From: Karalla daura
Lineage: Eukaryota > Chordata > Actinopteri > Chaetodontiformes > Leiognathidae
Assembly (NCBI GenBank): GCA_029224185.1
Contig: CM055205.1
Span: 6,727,309 to 6,791,308, forward strand
Length of the DNA: 64,000 nt
Direction: 5' to 3'
Within the stretch, counting starts at the first letter, position 1; each line of letters begins with the position of its first letter. A program made the translations under genes and the position numbers. Shown here in pieces: positions 1 to 18,587 of this stretch. The notes beneath the pieces are model-generated. The model did no database searches. It was not told the DNA's origin and saw nothing but the letters and a program-made list of their open reading frames with translations.

Positions 1-1019
1 GTTCTCAGTCGCTTTGGCTAAACCATAGCAACGCAACTCTGAAAATCACACACATCCAGGTAACACATCCCTGTCCAGCCCACATCGAGTCAGTGGGACA
101 TTATGAATCAAGTATGCGCCCAATACACCTGCGTTGCTTTTACTCTGCAGGCAGCAGCTTTTATTTCACATAACCATAGTATATGTTTGTCTTGTGCGCG
201 GGTGTGGGCTGTTACAAGATGCAAATTTGTGTGCGTACGAGACTCAACATCCAGAGAAATGTCTGACGCTATGCTAGCTTTAACCAGCCAGAGATTGGGC
301 GATGGGATGTCTTCTAAATACCAAAAACCAGCAAAAAAACAGTAATCTTTGGTCACAGTCCTGGTGAGGGACTTTTGCAGATAACTGAGTTCAGCTGATT
401 GCTCAGACTCTCCACAACAGTCCAGGGCCCTGACGTGGTGAAATGAAGTCCCAGAGATTTTCGAAGAATTCCCGCCTTTTGTTTCCGCTTGAGGGATTTG
501 CATCATGCACATATGGATTGATTGGTCAGTGCAACATATAACAGCCATTACCTCATGTCCATTGTTTCGTTTACTTATATAACCTGGCCAGTTCTTCTTC
601 AAGCCATCTGCCATGCAGGCGTATGACTGTGTATGACAACCAGGTGATTAATGACCGAGGACACTGGGCTAGCAAATAATCAGCGATGGACTCATTATTG
701 CGCATGTTGCTATACTGTGTCAATGTACCGTTTTTGTATCGTCTCGGTCACTGGAGTGATTTGTGAGCGGCCAGGGCGTGGGTTTTTGATCCATCAGGCG
801 TGCGGATAGTCAATCCTATCTACGATGTCGCTGCAGCGAGAATAGCTGCTCTCTGGCCATATGCAGAGAGACATGCAGTCATTACATGTCAGCTGCTCCA
901 CATTTCATTCACATAGCTTGCTCGAAGCTCACAGCTCCCTCCCCTCCCCTCCCCTCCCCTCGCTCTCACTCGCTCGCTCTCCTTTTTTTTTTTTTCCAGC
1001 CCGAGTATTAAGCACAGGA

Positions 1020-1480
1020 CAGTCAGTCACATGCGCGCCGGGTAAAGAGGCCAGCTGACTGTGGTTTGTTTTCCTTCCCCGCTGCGGAGCCGTCCAATCA
1101 CAGCGCCGGCTGGCGGCCACCGCCCCCACCCCCACCCCCCCCATGTTGCATCTGGCCGGGTTTCAAAACATCGGCAGGCAGGCAGGCATGTCCGTGTGCG
1201 CGTCGTCGGTGGCAACAGGCCAACGGGGGTTGCCACGAGAGGGCGTGGCCACGGCGGACCAGGAAGGGAGCACAGCGACGGGGAGGAGGAGGGAGGGAGC
1301 CGCTTCACGTGAACAGCGTGTGCAGGGCGTTTTGGGGAAAGGTGTCAGCGAGAGCCGTACAAGGAGGCTTGTCTGGCAGATGGTGTCGCTGGGAATGTTG
1401 GGATTGAGAATTCCACAGATTATCTCAGTCTGGACGCAGCGGAGTTCAGGGGCCTGTGCGGCTCTGTTTGGCCGCCGCAT
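1020..1480. promoter_or_regulatory. CpG-rich patch, possible promoter or enhancer
   Basis: GC- and CpG-rich compared with its flanks. It contains a CCAAT-type motif (GTCCAATCAC at about 1,091-1,100), a CACGTG E-box (TTCACGTGAAC at about 1,304) and runs of C and GGGA. There is no TATA box and no recognisable coding exon beside it. It could be a promoter-proximal island of trim71, an alternative promoter giving a RING-less form, or the start of an unseen transcript. Sequence alone cannot separate these. Confidence 0.3.
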
Positions 1481-3289
1481 CTACCTGCTGTGCTGGAACC
1501 CAAAGTGGTTGTGAAACGGGGGTCCTGAAGCGTGTTTTAATTCATCTGGCACGCGCTCCTCTCGCAGGGAAAGCAACAGCATCGCTGACTTGCTGGAAGA
1601 AATGCTGCTCGCTGCATTTATTTAACACGTCTTGTGCGATAAAGGTATAAAGGAGAGAGATGTTTCTCAGTTGAACACGAAACACTCATGCATGGTTATG
1701 ACCTCATTGTGAGCCTTATATTGTGAAGATCTAGACTCTACATGGCTATGTGTTTTTTTACGAGGGCGTTGTGAATGACATTAACAAAGACGACTGTACC
1801 CCACCTCCTCCTGCTGGCTGCTCACTAGCTGACTGTTAAATTGTGGATGAAGTGAATGGAGAGAGTACTTTGTGGTTTTTCTTTTGGGCAGGTGCTGTCA
1901 GTTGCTCTTGAGATTCTTCAGGTTCCAGACAGACCGACATGTAACTTCAAGTGGAAGGAATGTCCTCGTAGAGGTTTTGGCACCCATAACTTTTCGGCCA
2001 GTTTCGTCTCTGTCTGTTGATGTGCAACAAAAATGCAAACAGCGTTAGCATTGACAAGACAGCCAGGTGAAGTCCAGCCCTGTTTGTCACTGTGGTCTGA
2101 CTAAACCTTCAGATATTCTAACCAGGTCTTCTCGCATGTTGCTTTTTCAACTTCCTTTTTCGGTTAAAAGGAACGGGAATTGTTTTTCTGTGTCGGCTTC
2201 ATGATCAATATAAAACAATGTGTCAGACCTTTGTTATTTTTTGTTATCTTTTGTGGGATGGGAAAACCCATTAGCCTGGTTTATGCTATTTTTAAATTCA
2301 ATTTAATAACCCTAACCCCGACTGGCCAAAAGAAAAAGCCTCTGAGCAATAAAACCTTTCTAAGTGCAGGCTGTAGTGCTCCAAATGGCGGAGCTGGCTC
2401 TGCAAAACCCAGAGATCGTGTAATGATCCTGGCTACGTTGGCCTCCCATAAGTATAACTTGGGCACCATGGAATTGCTTATGTGGTGCAGAGAGCCTATG
2501 GCTTTTCATGCTCAGAGCCCGCCGTACCAAACCTCTCGGCTACATACACACGTCTGATGCTGCTCTGTATATACTTAGGTCGTCTCACACTAGGTCTAGT
2601 GTAACACGGAGACTGTTTATAGATGGCAGATGGGCAGGACCATCACGGGGGCAATGCCGGCGGAAAATAGTTCGATTCACGGGGAGAACGCGCTTTCACG
2701 GCCCTCCGAGCAGCCCTGCTTTTTCTGTGGCACCACAGTGTGACATTACATGGCCCTTGTCCCCTCCCCCCACTCGGCTATGCAGGCAGGCAGCCAGTTC
2801 TGCGCCGAGTGATTTTACTGGCTAGTTGAGCTCGTGCCCTCTCCCCCAGTTCCCAGTACCTATGAGGGGAGGGTGGGAGGGATAGAGGCAGAGGGAGGGA
2901 GGGAGGGAGGGAGGACTGGGGGCTGATTCCACTGTTGCCTGCCCACTGTGTAAGCACAAGGCCAGCCATACGACCATCAAGCATCTAGTCCTGTTATTGC
3001 AGAAGCTTTACATTTGTTTATCGAGGGTGTGACCACATGAGGCGTCACGGCGGCTTGACATCTCGCGGAAAGCGCCTCCATTTATTCCACTGTAGCGCAT
3101 TTATAAAGGGCAAATAAGTCAGTCATTACGGTCGCTAGTCCTCATTTGGCACGTTCAGAAGTCCCCTGTTTGTGTCTAAGCGTGAACCCTTAATGGAGGC
3201 GCGTAAATGGCCAGAGAAGGTGAACGGGAAACATCCGGCACGCTAATGAAATACAATAACTCACCCCCCCCCCTCCCTCCAGTGGAGCC

Positions 3290-3560
3290 GAGCCCTCCTG
3301 CTCGGAGCTTTTATTGGACCAGCAATGGCGGGCCCCTCTCCAGTAGCGCGGGGCTGCTAGTGTTTCACCGTGGCCGTGTCGCTTTGCTGCGCGCTCCCCG
3401 GCCCTACGCCCCCGCCGCTGTGTTTCGTTCGGCCGCGCTCCGGGGCGTCCTGAGAATAAATCACGATCCCTGAACGCTGGTCACCAGCGCCCGGAGGTCC
3501 TCCGTCACTCCGGGGCGCTCTCTGTGGTATTTACTGCATTGTCGGCGTGACGCCGCGCCC
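3290..3560. promoter_or_regulatory. second CpG-rich patch
   Basis: Dense CpG over about 270 bases (for example GCTGCGCGCTCCCCGG, TTCGGCCGCGCTCCGGGG), unlike the AT-rich flanks. No reading frame in it resembles a known domain. It could be a small CpG island or an unmethylated regulatory element in trim71 intron 1. Confidence 0.3.
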
Positions 3561-5449
3561 ATTTCACAACTTTTTAAGTTGTTTTTTTTTGTTGTTGTTT
3601 TTTTTTCTCATACGGCGTCTGGCACAGCTGTGAAAGGCCTGGCTGGCCCTCGCGCCGCATGTGTGAGGTTTTTGGCCGCATTCCTGCTTTGCAAAGAACC
3701 CCCGTGCGATGCATTTTTAGGAACGAAAAGGCCAAAAGGGGGTAAAAAGAGAGAGAGAAAAAAAAGTATGTGTCAAATTACTACCGGCTAAGCGATAGGT
3801 TGCAGGGCGAGGCGGATGAAGATGGAGGTAAGCGGAGAAAGAACAGGATCCTTCCACGAGGACCTCTGGGAAGAACTGGTTTCCTGTGCGAGTCAATATT
3901 ATTGACTGGTGCTCCAAGAGGCCGGTCTGTTACGTAATATACAACCCTGTGTGCACGAGTGTATTTTCACCTGCAGGAGCGTTGAGCCGTTTATGACACA
4001 TAAGCTGCAGATAGCATTATAGAAATCTAAAGCTTCTTCCAGGTATTTGCCAGTGGGCTCCAGTGTTTCCAGTCTGTCGTCCTCCTGTTGTTTTCCATTC
4101 CACCATGTCACAGAGACAACTGATGAGACGATGCAGTCATCTGATATTATTGATTTTCAAATGCTCTGTATAAATACTCAAAGACTTGTTTATTTTTATA
4201 ATATGCGTTTGTGGACAAAGTCGTAGTTTTATTGTGGTGGGTGCAAAGGCTGGACTTTGTTGTCTGGTCTGGATATCAGGTATAACCACTCGCACAGTAA
4301 TCGCCTTTGGTAAATAAATAAGAAAACATTCCAAATGTATGTCCGAAATAAGATTAGGTAAATTAGTGCTTCATTTATCCCCTGAGGCAAATGATTCTGT
4401 ACAGCAAAAATGATACTTTTATCTAAAATTATACGTAAGAACATCACAGTACAACAACAATGGATAATACAATGATTCATATATAATATTAGTAGTTAGT
4501 AGTGACTGGTTGCCTTACTTAAGTGATTTTGCTTTCTATGATTGACGATAGTACAGTTTTATGTGATCAGGTGTCATTTTTATTAAGACATAATATTGTT
4601 ACTGTTTTATTGTATCAAATGCGCACCTCTGAATAATTGCTAAACCTGTCCTCATTATCACTAATGTCATCCCTGACTTGTCTGAATGCTAGCGTCTCAT
4701 GATCTCACCGTCATCAATATTTCATAACCCTAATGTCATGTGTTTTTGCCATCTCAGCCGCTTGAGGAACTGTCAAGCCTCTTAGAGGACCTCATCCCTC
4801 CAAACCCTTAATCCATATCACAACCTAGAGCGTATTTGGAACTTTTTAGATCCATTTATGAAAACAGTTTGGCCGGGCTACAGCAACTCAAGCCACTTGA
4901 GAAGTGGATATCATACCAATGAGACATTAGGAACCATCTAGGTTTCTGTGCAATATCATCTGCAATGTGTAGATGGGTTTGAGTTGAATTTATTTCAGTT
5001 TGTTCTCAAGACCTCAACAGTCGAATCGAACCTCTCGTCGTGTATTTAAAAATACTGGAAGAACTTCATGTGATGGTCTGCAGATGTGCTCCAGATCTCA
5101 GTAGCCCACCAGAATCCATCCTGTCCTCGCACCATCAATCTGCCTGTCCCTCGCCCCTACCCCCCTCCACAACTGCCTCCATTCTGTGTCCGTCATCGTC
5201 TTCTCCACCTTCCTCCTCCGCTCCAGTCCAGCTGCATTCCTTGCTTTTGTGTGCCCCGTCCCCTTGGAATTCAGGAGATGTCGATGGGGGTGGGAGAGCA
5301 CGAGGTGAGGGATGGAAGGCATTGAATGACAGAGCGGTGTGGAGACAGTAGGAGAGGATGGGGCTCAGCGGAAAGAAAGCCAGCGAGAAAAGGCTCCAAA
5401 AGGAGCTTAAGGGGAAGGCAGAAGGGAGGAGGAAGTCAGATAAAGGGGG

Positions 5450-5451
<2 letters not shown>

Positions 5452-5501
<50 letters not shown>
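5452..5501. repeat. (GT)n microsatellite
   Basis: Uninterrupted GT dinucleotide run of about 50 bases. It explains the Cys-Val and Thr-His repeat frames on both strands. Confidence 0.98.
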
Positions 5502-5502
<1 letters not shown>

Positions 5503-6220
5503 TCATTAGATTATACTGCTCCCTGAGGGAACAGCCATTATTGATGGATTGATTGCAGGCCCCTCCCCGTCCACTCAGGGCTCCTGCCATTGGAGGCCAT
5601 TGATCTAGTGTCTCTTTGGGATATGACAGCCGGTGCATATTTAATTAGCCTTCCATTACAACAAATCAGCAGTCGGACATGGGGCTTTAAAGCAAAGCCT
5701 CTGTTTTAGACTCAAAAGGTTAAGTGACTTTTTTTCCTCGTCATCCCGGGAGACGGCGCCACTTTTAGTCCGCCGCCATCATTACTTTTACGTCATCCTT
5801 CATGTGGCAATTAGAATACTAATAATTCTGCTAGAATACCAGCAAATCATGTAATATCTCACACAGTGGGGTACGCTGCAGGCGAAGAGGCCTTAGGAAA
5901 GATAGAAATGTTTACATTGTCAGCGGACGGTTACATCTCTTAGATTAAATCCACACTGAACTGGCTCAGTCACAGTCATAAATTGTCCAGATAATGGTGA
6001 ACGGGAACGGCGTTTCTTTATGGCCGACTTCCACAGATGTGGACAGATTGTCCAGAATATATATTGATCTAATTTTGGCAGCATGTGGTCTTTAGGTGCT
6101 TTTTGTGGCTCTGTTGTGGGTTAGAAGCTCTCTAGGGTGTCCAGCCTATATGAGCCTTCCTGATAACACATGCATATGGATGACCTTTTTATAATTCATG
6201 GCCTTTTCTCATTAATTACT

Positions 6221-6228
6221 GTGTGTGT

Positions 6229-6297
<69 letters not shown>
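6221..6297. repeat. (GT)n microsatellite
   Basis: GT run of about 77 bases with a single C interruption near its left end, about 350 bases upstream of the first visible trim71 exon. Confidence 0.98.
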
Positions 6298-6299
<2 letters not shown>

Positions 6300-6650
6300 C
6301 AAGACAAGGAAAAAGAGTGACACTTTGTGATTAACACGTAAATGTGCAGATGTTGATTTAAGGTCTGTTTGGTATTTCCATGGTATAGTCTGAATTTTAA
6401 AAGATGGATTAACTTTTTATGAATTAAACTGGCTTTGTAGTTCACATTTCAAACGTTTTTGTTTGGCTGCTAACTCATTTTCTATACACTCTTACAAACA
6501 GTATCGCATGGTTCACATGAGCGATAACAACCCTCGGAAACATGTCTTTGACTCGCTGTCAGCCAGTCAGTACAGTTATTTCAGTTTGGAGCGTTTTTTT
6601 TTTTTTTCCTTTTTTCCCATTTATTTAAACAAAGTGATTTTGTGTTCCAG

Positions 6651-14449
<7,799 letters not shown>

Positions 14450-14827
14450 GAGAAAACCTTTGTTTCGTCTTTTCGTTTTGTTTTGTTTTTTTGTTTCGTT
14501 TTCTTTTGCATTCTCTCGCTCCGTTTGTCCTCTGGCAGTTTGTTTGTTTGTTTTTTTTTTTAATGAAGGAAATCGAGGAGAGAGAATGAATCAGCAGACA
14601 CAATGGGAGGAGAGATCGGAGGGGATTGAGAGCGAGGGTGCGGGGACGGGAAATCGAGACCACGTTCTCATTTTTGTCACCCGCATTGGAGTCTCGCAAT
14701 CATAACGCCGTGGCACGTGTGACAAAGCAGACCTCTACAAATTGATAATCAGTAGAAAAAGAGCCATATTTCCCCTCCCTCGGCCCAGACTCTGAATCCT
14801 CTCTGTACGCTCTCCGTAAGTATCCAT

Positions 14828-14835
14828 CTCAGGGA
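14828..14835 (+). promoter_or_regulatory. trim71: miR-125/lin-4 8-mer site in trim71 3' UTR
   Basis: CTCAGGGA is the exact complement of miR-125 nucleotides 2-8 plus the A opposite nucleotide 1. It lies 379 bases after the stop codon and 43 bases before a let-7 8-mer. lin-41 homologues are known targets of lin-4/miR-125 and let-7. The match is direct; activity is inferred. Confidence 0.65.
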
Positions 14836-14878
14836 ATTTCTCACTTTTTCTTGAAATCTTGTACCCTCTGCTCCATAC

Positions 14879-14886
14879 CTACCTCA
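14879..14886 (+). promoter_or_regulatory. trim71: let-7 8-mer site in trim71 3' UTR
   Basis: CTACCTCA is the complete let-7 seed complement plus A1, in an AU-rich context within the first 450 bases of the 3' UTR. These features favour function. Confidence 0.75.
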
Positions 14887-14961
14887 TTTAGCTCTTTATG
14901 AATGTACTCATAGTTGCTGAGCAGAGGTTTTAGTCCGTGAAGTTTTACAAAGAAGAAAAGT

Positions 14962-14968
14962 CTACCTC
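14962..14968 (+). promoter_or_regulatory. trim71: let-7 7-mer-m8 site
   Basis: CTACCTC followed by T, in an AU-rich context, 75 bases after the end of the let-7 8-mer. Confidence 0.65.
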
Positions 14969-15370
14969 TATACTTTGTTATTTAAGAGAGACGAAAAAAG
15001 AAAAAAAAAGAATAGACTATTCAGTTGATATTTGCACAGGATTAATGGAATTCTTGCTGTGCATTCTGACATAAGAGTTGAAGAGTGAACCTCCTGAATG
15101 TTGTTGCTGAGACAATACTCAGACCGCTGTAGAGGCTGCATGATAAATTCTCGTAGAGGGCTCCGCTTGGGGAGGAAACTCGGCTACAGTAGTGTCCTTT
15201 TCTGGTTTTTACGCTACTTAGTTTCTTGCTTGCGCGTCACCACCGGTCTCCGTTTCGGGCTTTGTGAAGCTCCGAGTGTTGCGATGCCCGAGGAGAGCGC
15301 GGGGAGCGATGCCAAAACGGCCCGGGTCGCTGTGGGCCTGATCTTTAGAAGGATCAGCGCTTCTCAGTCT

Positions 15371-15377
15371 CTACCTC
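15371..15377 (+). promoter_or_regulatory. trim71: let-7 7-mer-m8 site
   Basis: CTACCTC followed by C, about 920 bases after the stop. The context is less AU-rich than at the first two sites. Confidence 0.55.
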
Positions 15378-16610
15378 CAGCTTTTCTTACTGATACCGAC
15401 CGGTGAACTCATTGACAAGTGAAATTCGGAAATTGGACTTATTTTTTAAAAGGATTCCCCCGATACATGCCTGAAACGAACCCTGTTAGTAGTCCATAGT
15501 TTGATCCCCCACTGCTTGCCTGTCCCCCAATCTTGTAACCCTTAGACAAAGTGAAGAAATGCCTCTGACAAAAGGAGACGGCCGATGTTGTCACCATCCT
15601 GTCAGTTGCAAGAAAACCTAAAATGCAAACATTAGTATGCAAGGAGAGCAGTGTCTCCTTCCAAAGGGAGAGCCCACCAAAGGATTTTGGAGATGTATAG
15701 TCCAAAATCTGGATCAATTAGCGATTCAATTAGAGATTTAATCGTAAATGGAATGACACCTTTTTATTGAGGCTTGCTGTGTGACAAAAGCCTTACAAGT
15801 AGACTCCTTATTTGGCTGTCCGGAGGACATTAATGACATCAAATGAAAGGCTCCAGATCGCAACCGCTCTGGATTACGACTGTGGTTGGAAGCCACTGCC
15901 CTCGGCTCCTGGGGCCCGGGAATTAGTCAAGTCCAATGAGAGGGCGTGATCTCGCGGCCCTGCCCTATTTATTGATCCTTGGAATTGACGAGACCTCTCC
16001 ACTTTGAGCGCCAGTAGACCGACTCCTCTAAAGACGGAGGACTGTAGACCAACTGCTGGAGTCAACCAAAGTTAGAATCTCTGCACAACGGGCCAACTGT
16101 AGGTGTGGCAAGTTAACAAAAACGTTGGAAAAAAAAAAAAATCATCATTGCTGGGAAGTCTGCAGCTCGCGCAGCTGTCCAACGAAAGGCTTAGACTGTG
16201 TGCTTGGGTCACAGTTTCTTTATGCATGAGCGCTTTCACGTCCTGCCTTGGCAGGCTTTGAAAGAATATCCCTAACGTTTGTCTGCAGAGGTGTTTGTGT
16301 AGGAAGCAGCAGACGGCACCCGCACCAAAGAGACCCCCCCCGCCCCCCCGTTCTCCCCCTCACGTTTATCGCCTCAGACCATCAAACCAGGCCCCATTTT
16401 TGTCACCATTAGACGGCCCGTAGGCTCGGAGTAGCGTCTCGGAGTAGCCCTGATGCTAACTCTTTGCGATGTGAGCGCTGCGGGGTTTTGAACCCCCTGT
16501 GCCCTTTGCTCAATCTGCGTCCCACTGGAAGCACTAGACAATTACTTAAGGTTCTCTTAGCCACTTCCTTAGCCTAGCAAAGAATCTCGGGACCTATGAA
16601 AAGATTCTCT

Positions 16611-16643
16611 GACCGGCCCTCGCCTCTGAGGAGAGGGCCGGTC
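16611..16643 (+). other. trim71: GC-rich stem-loop in trim71 3' UTR
   Basis: Perfect 11-base inverted repeat: GACCGGCCCTC (16,611-16,621) and GAGGGCCGGTC (16,633-16,643), with an 11-base loop that could pair further (CCTC/GAGG). It lies 77 bases upstream of the TACCTC cluster in an otherwise AU-rich region. Confidence 0.6.
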
Positions 16644-16719
16644 TGCACATGATCGTGTTTTACATCCTCATATCTCACACGTCTTGAACCTCGACAGTCG
16701 CTTTGCCTCCTGCCTCGTG

Positions 16720-16876
16720 TACCTCAACTCCTGTATACCTCAAATGTGTCACTTATTGCTACTGTGCATTTAAGCATTCAAATACCTCAACTTGTTACTA
16801 ATTCTGAATATACCTCATTTTTACACTCTTTATTTAAGCATACCTCGTCAGATATTTATGCATCACGTATACCTCA
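16720..16876 (+). promoter_or_regulatory. trim71: cluster of six let-7-seed (TACCTC) sites
   Basis: TACCTC occurs at 16,720, 16,736, 16,783, 16,811, 16,841 and 16,870. Five are followed by A (let-7 7-mer-A1); the one at 16,841 is followed by G. The last four are spaced 28, 30 and 29 bases, inside the range known to favour cooperative miRNA action. All but the first read ATACCTC. Further single copies lie at 17,215, 17,354 and 18,968. Matches are direct; activity is inferred. Confidence 0.55.
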
Positions 16877-17157
16877 CTCTTTGAATCGTCTTGTGTTGCG
16901 CTGCAGTACATGTCCCATAGCTCTAGGACCAAAGATCATGGTACTGTATTATGGTCATCCCTCCATCTCTCAAGCCTCTACTGTAACATGCCTTCTGTCA
17001 CCAAGAAACCAAATATCTCAGATGAAAACATTGTGCCAAAATGATCTGTGAGAGTTCCTTGCCAAACGGGGTTGGCATTTGGACCATGCTGTTGTAGACG
17101 ACAAATGTCACTGGACCATTATATCAAAGATGCAAATGTTGAATCAGAGCGCCTGAG

Positions 17158-17163
17158 AATAAA
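17158..17163 (+). terminator. trim71: possible proximal polyadenylation signal (AATAAA) of trim71
   Basis: AATAAA inside the 3' UTR, downstream of the TACCTC cluster. Use at this point would keep the cluster but drop the later sites. Confidence 0.3.
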
Positions 17164-17214
17164 TCCTCACTCTCTGATTGGATGCACTTAAGAGGGCTGG
17201 GCCCCACTTATCTA

Positions 17215-17360
17215 TACCTCATGATGATGATGATGAACATGCAGATTCCACTTGTACTTTGTTACTGTGCGCAAGAGCTTAGGGGATGAGGATATGGCCT
17301 CTTTTAAAGAGTTGGGAAGAAGTTCACAAGTCCGCCTTTGATCGCACAAGAGTTACCTCA
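17215..17360 (+). promoter_or_regulatory. trim71: two further TACCTCA sites
   Basis: TACCTCA at 17,215-17,221 (preceded by A) and 17,354-17,360 (preceded by T), each a let-7 7-mer-A1. Both lie beyond the possible proximal polyadenylation signal at 17,158, so only the longer 3' UTR would carry them. Confidence 0.4.
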
Positions 17361-18189
17361 GATTTCAGCACAATTTACCGATATTTCATTGTGGATTTTC
17401 GGACGCTCGATGCTGGTTGTGGAGGACCTTGAGACAAGTCTAAACTCAACCATTCTGCCTGTGTGTTAAGCAAAACGCAAAGGGGTTACACCAAACAGGC
17501 CGGTTTAATATGGAAGTGGAACTATTAGCACATTGATGGCAAGCCAGTTTGATTCCACACACTCTGCTGCTTTGAACCCAAAACCTGGTTTCACGAAAAA
17601 AGATTACTTTCTTTTCAGTATTACTCTGTGAAATGTTCATTCATGTTGCATCAGTTTTTCTTTTTTAACTAAGATTGCAGAATTCTATCTTTAAGATCCT
17701 TAGGTCTTCACTCTGTAAGAGGAAAAAAAGTGTATTTTAAAACCATTATTTGTTTTTTTTTTCTTCATTTTGTTGCATGCTTTAAAAAGTCCTTGTATTA
17801 TTATAACGGTGTCTCTCAGATAGGTGTTGCAGAACTCAGACCGGGTGGGTAGCTGGATATTGGGATTTTTTTTTTTTTTTTTTTTTTTTACCAAAATATA
17901 TACCCAAAGATGTCGTCGTAATGTGTGTTGGGATTGCGTTGGATGGAATGAACCTTTGACCTTTGCGATTGTATTTCCTGTCGTGGAGAGGCTCGGTTGT
18001 CAGAGCGCGGCCGGGGCCCGGCCCCTGGGAGGTCCGGATGAGCGCCGCACGCCCTGGCAAAAAGCTGTAAGGAGCTCCCTGCCTGGCGGAGGCCGCCCAT
18101 CACCAACAGGGACACGTCCACTAGGCGGCCATGTTGTGTCTGACCTAGTAATGGAAGCTCTCACTGTCACATGAGCAGCAGCTAGGTCA

Positions 18190-18227
18190 CCCCCCCCCCC
18201 CCACCCCCCCCACCCCCCCCACCCCTC
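18190..18227 (+). repeat. C-rich tract (C8-13 runs split by A)
   Basis: Runs of 8 to 13 C separated by single A, near-tandem. In RNA sense this is a PCBP/hnRNP-K-type binding tract; the other strand is G-quadruplex-prone. Confidence 0.9.
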
Positions 18228-18575
18228 AGTTCCCTCCCTAAGAATCCAGGAAGTGTGACGATGGCTGCTGAGCACACAGTTGGTTGAAACATCCATTGGT
18301 TGCACTCCTGCTCACATTAATTTTTTTTCCCTCCTGAGTGTGTGTAGGTGTGTGTGTGTGTTTGTGGGGCGGGGTGGACCGTGCGTTTTTTGTTTTGTTT
18401 CTTTTGTTTGTTTGTTTTTTTTGGGCCGCCGTTTTATTTCCGGCCTCTCAAGAGAGAAAAAGCAAAGCTGCACCAGGCGACGCGTGCAAGGTCGTAGACG
18501 GCCTTTTAATGATTGTATACTCTAAAGAAAGAACGGAGAAAAAAAATGGTTTGAAAATTTAGAAAGGAAAAAAAA

Positions 18576-18587
18576 AATAAAAATAAA
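18576..18587 (+). terminator. trim71: tandem AATAAA signals in trim71 3' UTR
   Basis: Two consecutive AATAAA hexamers (18,576 and 18,582) in an A-rich stretch. Possible intermediate polyadenylation site, but internal A-richness could also mislead oligo-dT priming. Confidence 0.3.

Larger units (their letters stand above)
1..6650 (+). other. trim71: probable trim71 intron 1 (5' part of gene outside window)
   Basis: No coding exon is recognisable here. The first trim71 exon seen (6,651) begins in the middle of B-box 2, so a RING and B-box 1 exon must lie upstream. I searched both strands of this stretch for a cysteine-rich RING-like frame and found none, so it is probably outside the window. 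The stretch holds CpG-rich patches near 1.0-1.5 kb and 3.3-3.6 kb, two long GT repeats, and an AT-rich, TAAT-rich unique segment at about 5.6-6.0 kb that looks like candidate non-coding regulatory DNA. The intron assignment is inference. Confidence 0.6.

Noticed and set aside
108..614. 168-residue open frame on the - strand
   Set aside because: No recognisable domain, no splice or promoter context, and no codon pattern typical of the real exons in this window. Taken as chance.
1..6650. Search for the trim71 RING/B-box 1 exon
   Set aside because: No Cys/His-rich RING-like frame ending in a donor in the right phase was found, so it is placed outside the window rather than forced onto a weak frame.
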